The position numbers and the translations under genes were made by a program. Shown piece by piece: positions 1 through 10,908 of a stretch of 64,000 bases of DNA. The notes beneath the pieces were generated by a model. The model had not been told where the DNA came from and made no database searches. It worked only from the letters and a program-made list of their open reading frames with translations. Location of the stretch: the NCBI GenBank assembly GCA_015179025.1, contig WHUX01000075.1, positions 186,001-250,000 of the forward strand. The letters are read 5' to 3'. Position 1 is the first letter of the stretch. Each line of letters opens with the position of its first letter. This DNA comes from Terfezia claveryi (Eukaryota; Ascomycota; Pezizomycetes; Pezizales; Pezizaceae).

Positions 1-457
1 GATCAAGTGCTGAGAAGGGGTAACATGATCCCTCTATTTTGATTAGGACATCAGAGTGACAGAAACGGTGAGGTAGGAAGATCTGGGGAATGAGGTGGTG
101 GTCAGTCTGGCTTATGGGGTTGATCAGAACTAGGCTTACTAAGTAATTCATGCACACGGGGGAGGGGGAGGGAGGATATTTTTGCATAAGTTCTCAGAAT
201 TATGCATTTTCATCCATCAGTTCACGTGGGGGGACACTCGCTTACTCACGTGCCTTACGCAGTGGAATCTTCAGCCGTAACACAGAATACTTCATTGAAC
301 ATTCAACCCCATCTGAACAGCAGGACACAGTAAAACAACCGCGATATAAAATCCAGCATATAGTCAGGTCCAATTCACATAGCACCACAACAGCAAGCGA
401 GCGTAATTGGCCAGAACCTTCTTTTTATTTGATCGGGATATTTTGAGAGAAATTCGC
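1..457. other. Gene-free left edge and upstream region of the first gene
   Basis: No convincing coding frame is seen. The region holds a purine-rich stretch near 160-175 and the presumed promoter and 5' UTR of the gene starting at 458. An open frame extends upstream of 458 only by using a TTG codon, so this part is treated as non-coding. Confidence 0.5.
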
Positions 458-1819
458 ATGCAGCGTGCAGCGCTTACAGGCACCAGGGGTATCTGCCTAC
501 GATGCAGCATCCTCAGTTGGAGGATTGGGGCATCGTTGGCGAGCAGACACATCGGCGGCTACGAGGTACCGAGTTGGATCAGTAATAGGACCATTACGAC
601 TGGCAACAGATCGTCACAAGCTTCCTCCCCTCTGCCCACTTCGACGGAGATTACCCCAGCGGCATTCACGGGAGTGAAGCGGAGCGAGAACTGGGAAGAG
701 GGATGGTTTGAGGGTAATATTCACCAGAAGGCATTTGGTGGGATTGGGGCAAGTGTGAGGCGAGGGCCGTATAGGGGGGTGGCAGTGAAGAGGGTTAGGG
801 AAGTTAGGATGTCGAGAGCTGATGGGATTGGGAATGGGAGTTGGGGTGGGAGGAATGAGGTTGAAAGTGTAGCGGTGGTAGCGGAGGGTGGTGGTACTGG
901 GAAGGCGGTTGCAAAGAGGCAGGAGCCTTCGTCGGAGGAATCATCGTCATCACCGTATCCTACAGCCGCCGAGGAAACCCCACCGGAGGAAGATCTCCCA
1001 GAAACCACCATCCGCAAACCACTAAACCAAAATCAGCGCGAGCCGCCCGACGAGCGGACTGTCAACCTCGGGAAAAGTAACCCCCCAATCCCCTCTCCAT
1101 CTTACTTACAACTCCATACTAACTTTACTTCACCAGCCGTCCGCACCTTACAACGCCTCCTCCCCACCATGCTCTCTTCCCCCACCTCCATTCCCAACTC
1201 CGTCCTCTCCCCCTCTGTCACTCTTCACCTCTTCCCCTCCTCCCACCCGCACCTCCCCACCGCCCGCGGCCGCGTCGCTTACAAAACCGCCCTCTGGACC
1301 TCCCCCTTCGTATGGGGCCAACTCCCCGGCCGCGCTAAACTGGAGATCCTCGCTGCGCGCGTTGTCAAGCCCTGCGATCGCGGGGAGGAACTCCGGGTCC
1401 GATGGCGCGCAGTTCCATCCTCCTCCTCTACTCCCTCCACCAAAGTTCCGGACCCACCAACACACCCAAACCTGTTCAAGTCCGATTCCAATGGCAATGG
1501 CGATACAGAGAAGGGATTCTCGGGGTTGTTTATATTTACGTTCGACGATAAAGGGAGGATACTGAGTCATACAATTGAGCATGCGGATCGAGGGTGGAAT
1601 AGGGGGGAGGAGGAATCGGGGTATAGTTTTTTGGGGGTGGCAGAGTGGTTGTTGAGGAAGGCAAAGCAGGCTGGGGCGGGGGTGGCGGGGGTGGCGGGGG
1701 TCGGCGGGGGAAAGACGGAGCCAGGATTGGTATTTTTGAGAGATGGGGCTGGGGAAGAAATGAGGAGGTGGGGAAGTGGAAAAAGGGAGGGAGGAGATGG
1801 AAGTGGTGCAGGGAGGTAA
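458..1819 (+). CDS. Conserved fungal protein, probably mitochondrial
   Basis: The ATG at 458 is the first in frame. It opens a basic, hydroxylated leader (MQRAALTGTRGICLRCS...) that looks like a mitochondrial targeting peptide. A 60-nt intron is likely at 1077-1136: GT donor, TACTAAC branch point at 1117-1123, CACCAG acceptor. Because its length is a multiple of three the frame stays open whether or not it is removed; spliced, the protein is about 433 residues. The middle is low-complexity and acidic or proline-rich. The conserved-looking core is in the second half, with a YKTALWTSPFVWG segment and then GLFIFTFDDKGRILSHTIEH, followed by a glycine-rich tail. This resembles uncharacterised fungal mitochondrial proteins, possibly the yeast Mco32 (YGR053C) type. 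That family assignment comes from memory and is uncertain. Confidence 0.55.
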   Translation: MQRAALTGTRGICLRCSILSWRIGASLASRHIGGYEVPSWISNRTITTGNRSSQASSPLPTSTEITPAAFTGVKRSENWEEGWFEGNIHQKAFGGIGASVRRGPYRGVAVKRVREVRMSRADGIGNGSWGGRNEVESVAVVAEGGGTGKAVAKRQEPSSEESSSSPYPTAAEETPPEEDLPETTIRKPLNQNQREPPDERTVNLGKSNPPIPSPSYLQLHTNFTSPAVRTLQRLLPTMLSSPTSIPNSVLSPSVTLHLFPSSHPHLPTARGRVAYKTALWTSPFVWGQLPGRAKLEILAARVVKPCDRGEELRVRWRAVPSSSSTPSTKVPDPPTHPNLFKSDSNGNGDTEKGFSGLFIFTFDDKGRILSHTIEHADRGWNRGEEESGYSFLGVAEWLLRKAKQAGAGVAGVAGVGGGKTEPGLVFLRDGAGEEMRRWGSGKREGGDGSGAGR

Positions 1820-3131
1820 TTGGTCAACTTTAGAGTGGGGGGAAGAGAATGCTGTGGAGAATGTCCTGGTATTGGAGATGGTCCTGGGCGTTTTTCCGAG
1901 GTTGAAGGAAGTACTTGCAACCGGGCACGGCAACGCAGCACTGTGTATTGGGAGCAACAAAAGCTGTATCGTTTGTTTTGTTTTGGGTTCTGATTGTCTC
2001 GGGAGTTTTGCTTTTTACTTGAGACTTAAGTAGTGGGTCGGTATCAATGTTTTTTTTTTTATGGGTTGATCTGCTATACTCTGTTTCATTTAAGAGAAAT
2101 GAAAAAGTCAGACCTTATGATTTAGGCCTACCCCTACCCAATCTACCTGATTAATTGCTATGTGCGGTACGCCCGTTGCACTACTCAGGTAATTACCAAA
2201 GATCGTGATGCCTTTCCACTAGTCTTCCAGAGGTCTCTAAACTGAGGGTCGGCCGAACATATTCCTGAGCGGCCTTCATACCTCACATTTAGCGACTCTC
2301 CTGGTCAAGACCTAAAAACTAAATTCTTGTATGTGCTCTACATCGGGCAGGTCCGACAGCTCTTTTAAAGCACAGTATAGTACAGTTATAATTTACCCTC
2401 AACGGGGACTTGGCATACAGAAAGGAGACGGGGGTCATGATCAGATGTGACCTAATAGTCGCACCGTGCAGCAAATCAAGCTATAATTGGCCATCGTCAT
2501 GACCCCTGGCATTAACCCCACCAGGGGATTGGTGGAGAAAAGGTTTAGATGTACAGAAAGTGCAAGTGAGGAGATAAGATGTCGATGCCCATCTGTGGGG
2601 GTGAAGGTGGGAGTGTAAGTTTGTGCAAGATCTCCGGATATTTAGTGCGGGTTTTCAAAGTGTCATAGCATCATGGCTAACTCTGAAATCGAACGGTGTA
2701 AAGTGTCTGTCGGCAAATCTAATCTATGGAATGGAACGTAAAAGATTTGGATATATGGTAAAAATATCTTCCTGTATATGATTGAGTGAGAAGTCGGGGG
2801 GGACCTAGGCAGGATGCAAGTGGAACGACGTAGTCCCACAATTAGTGCCGCCCCCAAAACTGCACTCAGGGGACTTGACCTCCGCGACAAACCCTCACTC
2901 CCTGATCCTTCGTTTGGGTCTATGCGCCACAGCTGCAAAAAGCGACTCGGACTTCAATCGTATTCCCCTGCCTCATTTCAACCGGCCTGAATCTTGCTTG
3001 CATCTTGTTTACTTCCGTAGGCTCTACCTACATACAAAACGGCTGACTCGTAACACAGCCTTCCCCACCTTCCTTACCATTTCGACAATACTCCCCTTAT
3101 CCGCTTACAGTGATAGATATCTGGTATCCAT
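1820..3131. other. Intergenic region without recognised features
   Basis: This 1.3-kb gap separates the first gene from EDE1. Only short open frames without domain signatures occur. The last few hundred bases are pyrimidine-rich, as expected for a promoter and 5' leader upstream of the EDE1 start at 3132. Confidence 0.5.
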
Positions 3132-6100
3132 ATGAGTGAGAGAGACAGCACTTCAGAGTCCGGTAAGTTATCTTCATAAAGCTTACCCCTGTGTTGCTTG
3201 CGCAAGCTCATTCGGTACCTGTAATATTAAGCTTCTGGACAACCTAACCTTTTTTTAACGCCTGATGAGAAGAGGGTCTTTGGGCAGCTGTTTCAAGCTG
3301 CTGATAGCGAGGGTCTTGGTGTCGTGACTGGAGAACTTGCAGTGAAGTTTTTTGAGAAGTCTGGCCTGAACCCACGGGTTTTGGGCGAGGTGAGAACTAC
3401 TAGTTCTGAAATATTCTTTGGGCTCTGGCTTACTTCTGGGGTGCTAGATTTGGGGGATTGCAGACACAGAAAATCGAGGGCTCCTCACCCAGATGGGGTT
3501 CAGTGTTGCTCTGAGGTTAATCGGTCAAGCACAAGCCGGCCAACACCCACGACCAGAGCTTGCCCTACATCGTTTGTTTGCCATATATAATCCTATCGCA
3601 AGAGCAAAACGCTAATGCTACTCCTAGCTGGCCCGCTTCCTCGTTTTGAGGGGGTAAACATCACTTACCCGCCCACAGCACCCCCGACAACATCTTCTCC
3701 CCCTCCGGGACATATACCCCAAGCGCCACCAGGCGGCCCGCGAGTTCCACAGCTCACCGAGGCAGACTGCAAGAAGTTTACGGACCTGTTCCAGGTTTCT
3801 GGAGCTGTAGATGGGATTTTGCCAGGCATGTGACATTTAAATGAAAAAGGGTATACAGACACTGACAATTGGCAGGCGATGCTGCAAAGGGGATTTTCAC
3901 CAGGGCGAAATTGCCCATCCAGACACTGGGGCTCATATGGGGCCTTGCGGACCGGAACCAGAAAGGAGCTTTGACTTGCCCAGAGTTCGTGGTTGCCATG
4001 CATTTGATCAACTGTACCAAGAATGGGAGTCTCCAGGCCCTTCCTACTGTATTGCCTCCAGCTTTATATGAGGCTGCCTCCGGACGGCCCTCTGCTAGAC
4101 CACAAGAGCGAAGGCCAACGGGGGGTCGTGTACCACCAAATATACCCACAATACCCCCAATACCGAAGCAATTTAGCGGTGGTCGCGCTCAGTCTCCACT
4201 CTCAAGGCAGTTTACGCCTCCAGGACCTCTGCACCCGAACTTAAGTGGAGGTGCGCCACCCCTTCCGGACGGGGATTGGGCTATCACCCCTCGTGAAAAG
4301 CAAGAGTTTGACAATCTATTCAACTCCGTTGATCGAACTGGAAAGGGGTTCATCACAGGTGAGGAGGCGGTCCCTTTTTTTTCAAACTCCAAGCTTCCAG
4401 AGGATGTTTTGGCCACAATTTGGGATCTTGCCGATATCACAAAGGCAGGACGGCTGAGCAAGGATGAGTTTGCAATTGCCATGTACCTGATACGACAACA
4501 GCGATCACGAAGAGATGGTCAAGGCTTGCCGGAAACTCTTCCCTTAAACCTTATCCCTCCTCGAATGAGGGCTCAATTATCTGGGAATTCAGCACCACAG
4601 TCGCAATTCTACCAAGCGCCACCAGCCCCTCCACCAGCGGCTAGCTCTATGGATGATTTGTTTGGTCTAGAGTCATTTGGTTCTGCTTCTGCAGTGCCAT
4701 CTGCCAATGCTCCTCCAGCCACAGGCCAGGCCTTCGGTGGCTATGATAGTGGTTTTCCAGGCCCAGCAAAGATTGGCGCTTCTGCGGTACCCACTACTCA
4801 GTCTTCCATATTTACACTCCCAGAGCAGAAGTTTGTCCCTACATCACAGTTTGGACAAATGTTGGCCGCTTCAGTAACAGGCGGTTCAACATCTTCTTTA
4901 CCAGCACGATCGACTCCTTCTGCAATGGATGATCTTCTTGGGGGCGAGGACGAGCAAATGAAGAAAATCACCCCTGATACGATGGAGCTTGCAAACTTGT
5001 CTAATCAGATTGGCTCATTGACCAAGCAGACGCAAGAGCTCAAGAATAAGCGCGCTTCAACAGAGCAAGAACTTAATGCCTTCAACACACAGAAGCAGGA
5101 TATTGAAGCACGATTGGCTCAAATCAAGTCTCTCTATGAGCGGGAGGCGAAGGATGTGAAAATGGTGGAGGACAGGTTAGTGGCGGCAAGGAATGAAGTT
5201 ATAAAAATGCGTCAAGAGTATGCAATTACTGAAGCTAGCTACAATGATCTCGCAGCGAAGAAGCAAGAAATCGTAACTCAGGTGGAGCAAGATCAGCGAG
5301 AAATTCAGGACTTGAAGGATAGGATGAATATGGTTAACGCTGAGAATGCACAGGTGAAGCAACAATTGGAGAAATTGCGCTTGGATGCAAAGCAGCACAA
5401 GGGGCGGGTTGCTATTAGCAAAAAACAGCTCGCTACCTCTGAAGCGGAGCGAGATAAACTAAAATCGGAGATTGATGAACTTCGGTCTGCCGCTGCCTCT
5501 ACTCAAAGCCCTCATCCTCCAGGTAGTCCGACCCCCTCTCAAGCGAGCACGAATCCATTTTACCGGACAAGATCACCTCCTGCGACAGCAACGGATTCGC
5601 CTTACCAATCCCCGTATGCCACTGGGAACTCTAACTTTGTCTCTCAGCAACAGCAGCAACCCCAGCAATCCCAGCAAACTAACTATGAGGATGTCTTTGG
5701 TCCGGCTTTTGATATCCAATCTGCCCCTGGGCCTCCTCCTTCAACTACCTTTAGTCATACTGGGCAGTCTGGTCCATCTGTAGTCTCGGCTTCGGAAGGG
5801 CTCCTCGATCACTCTACTCCACCCACCTCACCGCCAGCTTCGTCATACCAGAATTCTCCGTCGAGCTTTGACAATCCCCCACCGCCATCTACTGCCTCCC
5901 AAATGACATCTGCATTCCTTCCTCTCCCAATCAGCCGTACCGAATCTGTCACCTCGTCAGTACAGGTCAATGCGCCTACAAGTACCCACGATGGAAACCT
6001 TTCACGACCGGACACGCCAACGAACTGGATGAATGCACCAGCTGCAGTAGACAGCCCCACTAGAGAAAGAGATGTTTTCATGAAGCCTGCTGAGAGAAGG

Positions 6101-7504
6101 GAAAGCACCAGTATGAGGAGCGATCCCGGTACTGAAGGAAGGCCTGGATTTTCTAGAGAAGACAATAAGAGCCCATTTGCAGCTGCAATTTCAAAGAATT
6201 TGACTGGACCTCCTACATCTAGTGAGGGCCAGAAAGAGCACGAGAAGAAAGACTCGTTTGGATTTCCAGCTTCCAGCTTATCCGGGCTCCCAGGTGCATT
6301 CCCTTCACCTTTAAAGCCCTCGGCTACTGGCGAGAGTACTCGAAGCAACAAGAGTGTTAGCTTTGCACCAAGGCCAGATCCATTTGGCCTAAACAGGGTT
6401 GACGAAATGGCACCATCTGCAAGCAAGGATGATATGGATGCTGCCTTTGCATCCTTTGGTTTACCAAAAGCCAACCTTCAGGGACAGAATACTGGCGGCT
6501 CTAACCATTCTGGAAAGTTTGACAAGGAATTCCCGCCCATCGAGTTTCCCCAGGACGATGATAGTGATAGCGATGTCGGTGGAGGATTTGATGATAACTT
6601 TACTAGTGTTCTGACTCGCCCAAGTCTTGTTCCACCCACCACAGGAGCTCCACCAGAGGGTACCGAGGGTTCCAAGCCAGGAACTCCGCTCCCAGCCCAG
6701 AAGACTACCGATACCAACTTGAATCCATTCCCACACGAAGGAAAGTTTGACAGCTCTAGTGGCCCGTCCAAGTCACCCCAATCTTCGCAGCTTTTCTCGG
6801 CCCCTCCAACAAACACAAAGGCACTTCCTAAGCCCATAGTTGATGAGTTCGATGACGATGCCTTTGGAGACCTTGCACCTGCTCAGGAGGCTGATGGGAA
6901 GGGCGATCATGATTTTGGAGTTCTAGCTGCCAATGACGGCTTTGACGATTTTGACCCAGTATTTGATTCACCAGCTCCCAGGGCACGAGGAGAGAAGAGT
7001 CTCCATACCGCGGACGAAGAGGAATTTACAAAGTTTAACTTCAACATTGATACTCCAGCTCAGACACAGCAGCAGCAACACACAGGGGCAAGCGCAGCAA
7101 GTGGTCTCAAGACCGCCTCAAATGAGGATTGGGATAGGATATTCGCAGGGTTGGACGACAGCAAGCAACAACCGCTTACCACCGGCGCAGCACCGCAAGG
7201 AGCAAATACTAGTGCAGCAGCGGGAACTGGGGAAGGGAGCGGGAATTCTGGAATTGGTATGGGCCCCGTTTCTAATACTATAGATGGAGGTGGAGATACG
7301 AGTTCTGCCGGAGTTGGTGACTATGAAGAAAAGTTGATGAAATTAACTGGAATGGGGTTCTCTAGAGAAGGCTCTTTGACAGCGTTGGAGAAGTTTGAGT
7401 ATGATGTTGAACCGGTACGTACCCAAGCGTGCAGCGCATTCTGGATGTATTCTAATGTCTGGGACATTGGATAGGCCACAAATTACTTGCTTGATAATAA
7501 CTGA
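3132..7504 (+). CDS. EDE1: EH-domain endocytic scaffold protein Ede1
   Basis: Ede1 (Eps15 homologue) arrives early at clathrin-coated pits, binds NPF-bearing adaptors through its EH domains and binds ubiquitin through its UBA domain. Six exons fit in phase: 3132-3162, 3232-3389, 3448-3571, 3628-3825, 3876-7414 and 7475-7504. They give about 1359 residues, close to yeast Ede1 (1381). EH1 is about residues 15-105, EH2 about 147-240 and EH3 about 305-400, each with a D-x-D-x-x-G-type calcium-loop remnant. A coiled coil spans about 540-705. A long S/T/P/Q-rich tail with NPF motifs follows, then a C-terminal UBA domain with LTGMGFSREGSL. The last exon is only 10 codons including the stop (ATNYLLDNN) and completes the UBA helix. 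Intron 4 appears to use a GC donor (CAG|GCATGT), the only arrangement that joins EH2 in frame. Confidence 0.93.
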
Positions 7505-8419
7505 GCATTGCGTTGCTTCAGTACTGCGCTAGCATATGTTTGTGGATTTATATTTGTGTGCTTTATCAAATTCCAACCTTCTTTCCGTGTTTTTCCTTTT
7601 TTCATATCTTACAATCTGGGCGGAATGCAGTTTATGCTTTTTTTTTTTTTTTTTTCCCCCCTTTTTGGCGGAAATGTGTTGGAATATTTGCCATTGGAGG
7701 TTCATTGTGATGGATACCGCTATCTCCCCGAGACTATTTTTTATCAGATAATTTTGTTTGGTGTGGCTGTGGTTGGCACTGGCCGAACCGAATAGCACTA
7801 CAGATATTGGCACTTGTATATTTCCTGTGCAATAGCACCAGCTTAAAACAGTAGGTCCATGACGACACCCGTGACTCATGACCGCTGGCTGTGGCAAATG
7901 TTGGCGGCTTGGCATCATATCACGGTCATTGCAACGAACACCTAACCCTGAGCCGTCGCTGATGCTGATTCGAGTCGCAGCGGGGCCACCTCCGAACATT
8001 CCGTTGCATCTTTCCTCCTCCTTTTTTTGATCCTGCGTCTTGAACTTTGACAGAATTTAATCTGTGATTTATTTTTGTTTCACTCCTGGTTCAATATCAG
8101 CTCCGAAGGACGGAACAGCACGAAACGACACAGAACTTCTTCGCTTGTTTCTTTCGTTGTTTCTGGTTGCTACCAAGAATCGCCACCCCACTGAGCGAAC
8201 CCTTGTAAACCTTTTTTCACTTCCCCATCTCCCCATCCCGAAACGCCAAAACCAGAGGGCTATTTTGATTACATAGTGAAACCCTTAGAAGCCCATAGAA
8301 AAAAAAGGTCACTTTTCATAAACAAACATCTATCTATCTATCGGCTCTACACGGTCCGAAAGCGAAATAGGCCGAACATACAAAGGATTCACTCGCAGTA
8401 CCGAGAAAACGACCGAAAA
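7505..8419. other. Intergenic region between EDE1 and the H2A.Z gene
   Basis: The region holds the EDE1 3' UTR, including a 19-T run followed by a C run near 7639-7662, and the H2A.Z promoter and 5' UTR. Small open frames here have no recognisable domain. Confidence 0.5.
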
Positions 8420-9493
8420 ATGTCTGGAGGTAAAGGAAAGTCTCATGGAGGGAAGGCTGGGCCAAAGGCTGGGGAGGGAAGAACACAGATTAGCCATAGT
8501 GCGAAAGCGGGTTTGCAGGTTAGTTCAATTGTTTGTTCTCGTCGTTTCTTCTGATGCTGTGATTTCGAGTTCTTTGTGGGATTGGTTGGTGCTCGTCTGC
8601 TGGGTGAGGGGTGGTGGTTCGCTTTGTTTGGTTTGGGTACGGTCGTCACGAGCGATTGAAGTACCGTGAGAGAAGATGGCCGAACGACAGAAGAAAAGTA
8701 TGGAGCAAGCACCACCATCCAATGAACGGAATCCGACAACCAAATAAACATTGTCAACATTTTGAGTACGAACGGTTGGAGATCAGCGACATCTGGAATG
8801 TGATGGAATGGAGCAATTGGGAAAATCGCACGCAAAGCAGTAGGGACAGTGGAAGAAGGGGACGATAATGCCATCTTCTCTCAAATAGGGAAGTGAACAC
8901 GTGTAAAGAGGAGGAAAAACGGCCAAACCAAACCACATAGCCGTTCTTTCAGCAATTGGCATCACCAACTGGCTTCATCGTTACCGTTCACTGACATTCC
9001 AATTCGATCTAGTTTCCTTGCGGTCGTGTAAAGCGTTTTCTCAAAAACAACACCCAAAATAAGATGCGTGTTGGTGCTAAAGGTACACGCCCCCCTAGTT
9101 CCCTTCAAGTTACCCCTAGCTAACACCTCCATAGCCGCAGTATACGTCACTGCTGTTCTCGAATACCTGACCGCCGAAGTCCTCGAACTCGCCGGAAACG
9201 CCGCCAAGGATCTCAAAGTCAAGCGTATCACCCCGCGCCATCTACAACTTGCCATCCGTGGCGACGAGGAGCTGGATACACTCATTAGGGCGACGATTGC
9301 GTTTGGTGGTGTATTGCCGCATATTAATAGGGCGTTGTTGTTGAAGGTGGAGAAGAAGAAGGCGAGCTCGGGCGGGGCGCAGCAAGGGGGGGGGGTGGGA
9401 AGTAAACACAAAACACTGCAAAAGTCATCGTTGGGTATACATGATAGGAGATGGTGGAGTGTTTGTGTGAGACGAATGTGCGAGGGGTGGTAG
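8420..9493 (+). CDS. HTZ1: Histone variant H2A.Z
   Basis: H2A.Z replaces H2A in nucleosomes at promoters and boundaries and is deposited by SWR1-type remodellers. Three exons are supported: 8420-8518 ([14 protein letters not shown]...), 9013-9082 ([11 protein letters not shown]...RVGAK) and 9135 onward ([20 protein letters not shown]...). The fold ends at LLLKVEKKK. The variant is assigned as H2A.Z from [20 protein letters not shown] and [17 protein letters not shown], which differ from the canonical H2A C-terminal half. Intron 1 is long for this window (494 nt). The written frame runs on into an unlikely W/R/C-rich tail to 9493. Immediately after [11 protein letters not shown] there is a run of 10 G; one more G (or two fewer) would stop translation at the TAA at 9412-9414 with a short G-G-K tail. 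The true end is therefore probably near 9414. Confidence 0.9.
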
Positions 9494-10908
9494 GGTTACG
9501 ACATAATGAAAAGAAAAAGGAGGTGTTGGAAGCGTCTGGTGGAAGAAGAAATGCTCCGGCTTGATACCTACCTTCAGGTGGTTGTTGGGACCATTTTTAT
9601 CTGGCTGGCTCTTTCATCACGACGATATTCACTTCCGGGGTTGTGGAGTTGAGCGGGAGGAAGACTGGGCTGACGGGAAGACTTTTGGACAGAGGCGGTA
9701 TTTTCATATTGTCTCTGGGAAAAATCAATAGCCATTTTCTTCCCCCTCCCCCTTTGTCTCTAGCATTTTTTCTTACCCTACTCTGAGCATTTTTTTCGCA
9801 CTCTACTTCTCTTTTGTGTTGTGTGTTTTTCTATGCATTTTAACTGCTCTTTTACTAAGGTATTTCCTTTTTCCTTTTTTTTCTAACTTTGCTTTGGTAT
9901 TGTGACGTGTGTACGGTTACTTGTTACTTGGTTCTTACTTTTCCCGTCTCTGCCTCAACTCTTGAGTTTTTTTTCCCAAGAGGTTAAGCGTGCCTGCCGC
10001 GTTGTGTTCCGCACCTATTGTAGTAGGAAGAACGGGGAGGGGGCGTGTATGCGAGGCGAGGCGAGGATGGATCTGTCCATCTCCACTTTTTTTCTTTTAT
10101 TATTTTGCAAGTGCTCCTTGAGGGAGGATGCTTTGATGGTTTGGTCACTAGTAGCTAGTGTGGCTTAGCTGTTGGCTGTTTGGCTGTACGAAGGTATGAA
10201 TGAAAACGATGAGAATTCTCGGTCCAAAATATTAATATGTATGGCGTAGGTGTGCGAGTTGTGAAAATTGTGATTTTATCGTAAATATTTAAAAATAAAA
10301 ATAAATTTTAAAAAAAAGGGATATTGGAAAGAGAGGGGGGTGAGTGGGGGGCGTCGGTTGTTAGTCGTTTTGTTGTGATTAAAACATTTTTGTGTTGTTT
10401 TGTGAGTTTATTTATTTATTTATATATTTATTTTCTTTTTAAATCCTGAGGCAGTCTGTAGAGGAATTTTTTTTTTGTTATCTTTTTTTTTCTTTTTCTC
10501 TCTTAGAGTTTTATAGATATGCATATTTAAAAAATTATGCATACATACATAGATAAACATTTAAACGTTACATGCATACATTCATACATACATACATACA
10601 AACATACATGCATATAGAGTGTCATTCACAATCACCCCCCCCCCCTTCCCCCCTCTCTCCTCTTTCATCCTCCTCCTTTTCCTTTTTCCTTTTCCTCCTC
10701 CGTGTCCTCCTCCGCCTCCCGTCATCTTCATCATCCTCATCATCATCATCATTGTACAGTGTACAGCGTACAGCGTAGGGGTGTACAATTAGTACAATGG
10801 TACAGAAAGTAGTTAAACTCAAACAACAAAAAAAGAAAGAAAACAAAGAAAGTAAGAAAGAAAGAAAGTTATTAAAGATAAATAAAAATAAAAAGATAAA
10901 TTCATATC
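9494..10908. other. Intergenic region, AT-rich with simple repeats
   Basis: No gene is seen. The region contains the H2A.Z 3' UTR, several T runs, an A/T-rich block near 10260-10320, a CATA-type microsatellite near 10570-10615 and (CAT)n near 10728-10752. Open frames in the microsatellites are artefacts of composition. Confidence 0.55.
10570..10615. repeat. CATA-type tetranucleotide microsatellite
   Basis: Repeated CATA/CATACATA units are interrupted by GCATA and AACATA variants. The tract lies between two convergent genes, where it is unlikely to be coding. Confidence 0.8.

Noticed and set aside
5809..6474. 221-residue antisense frame within EDE1
   Set aside because: Antisense shadow of the Ede1 disordered tail; no domain and no independent promoter evidence.
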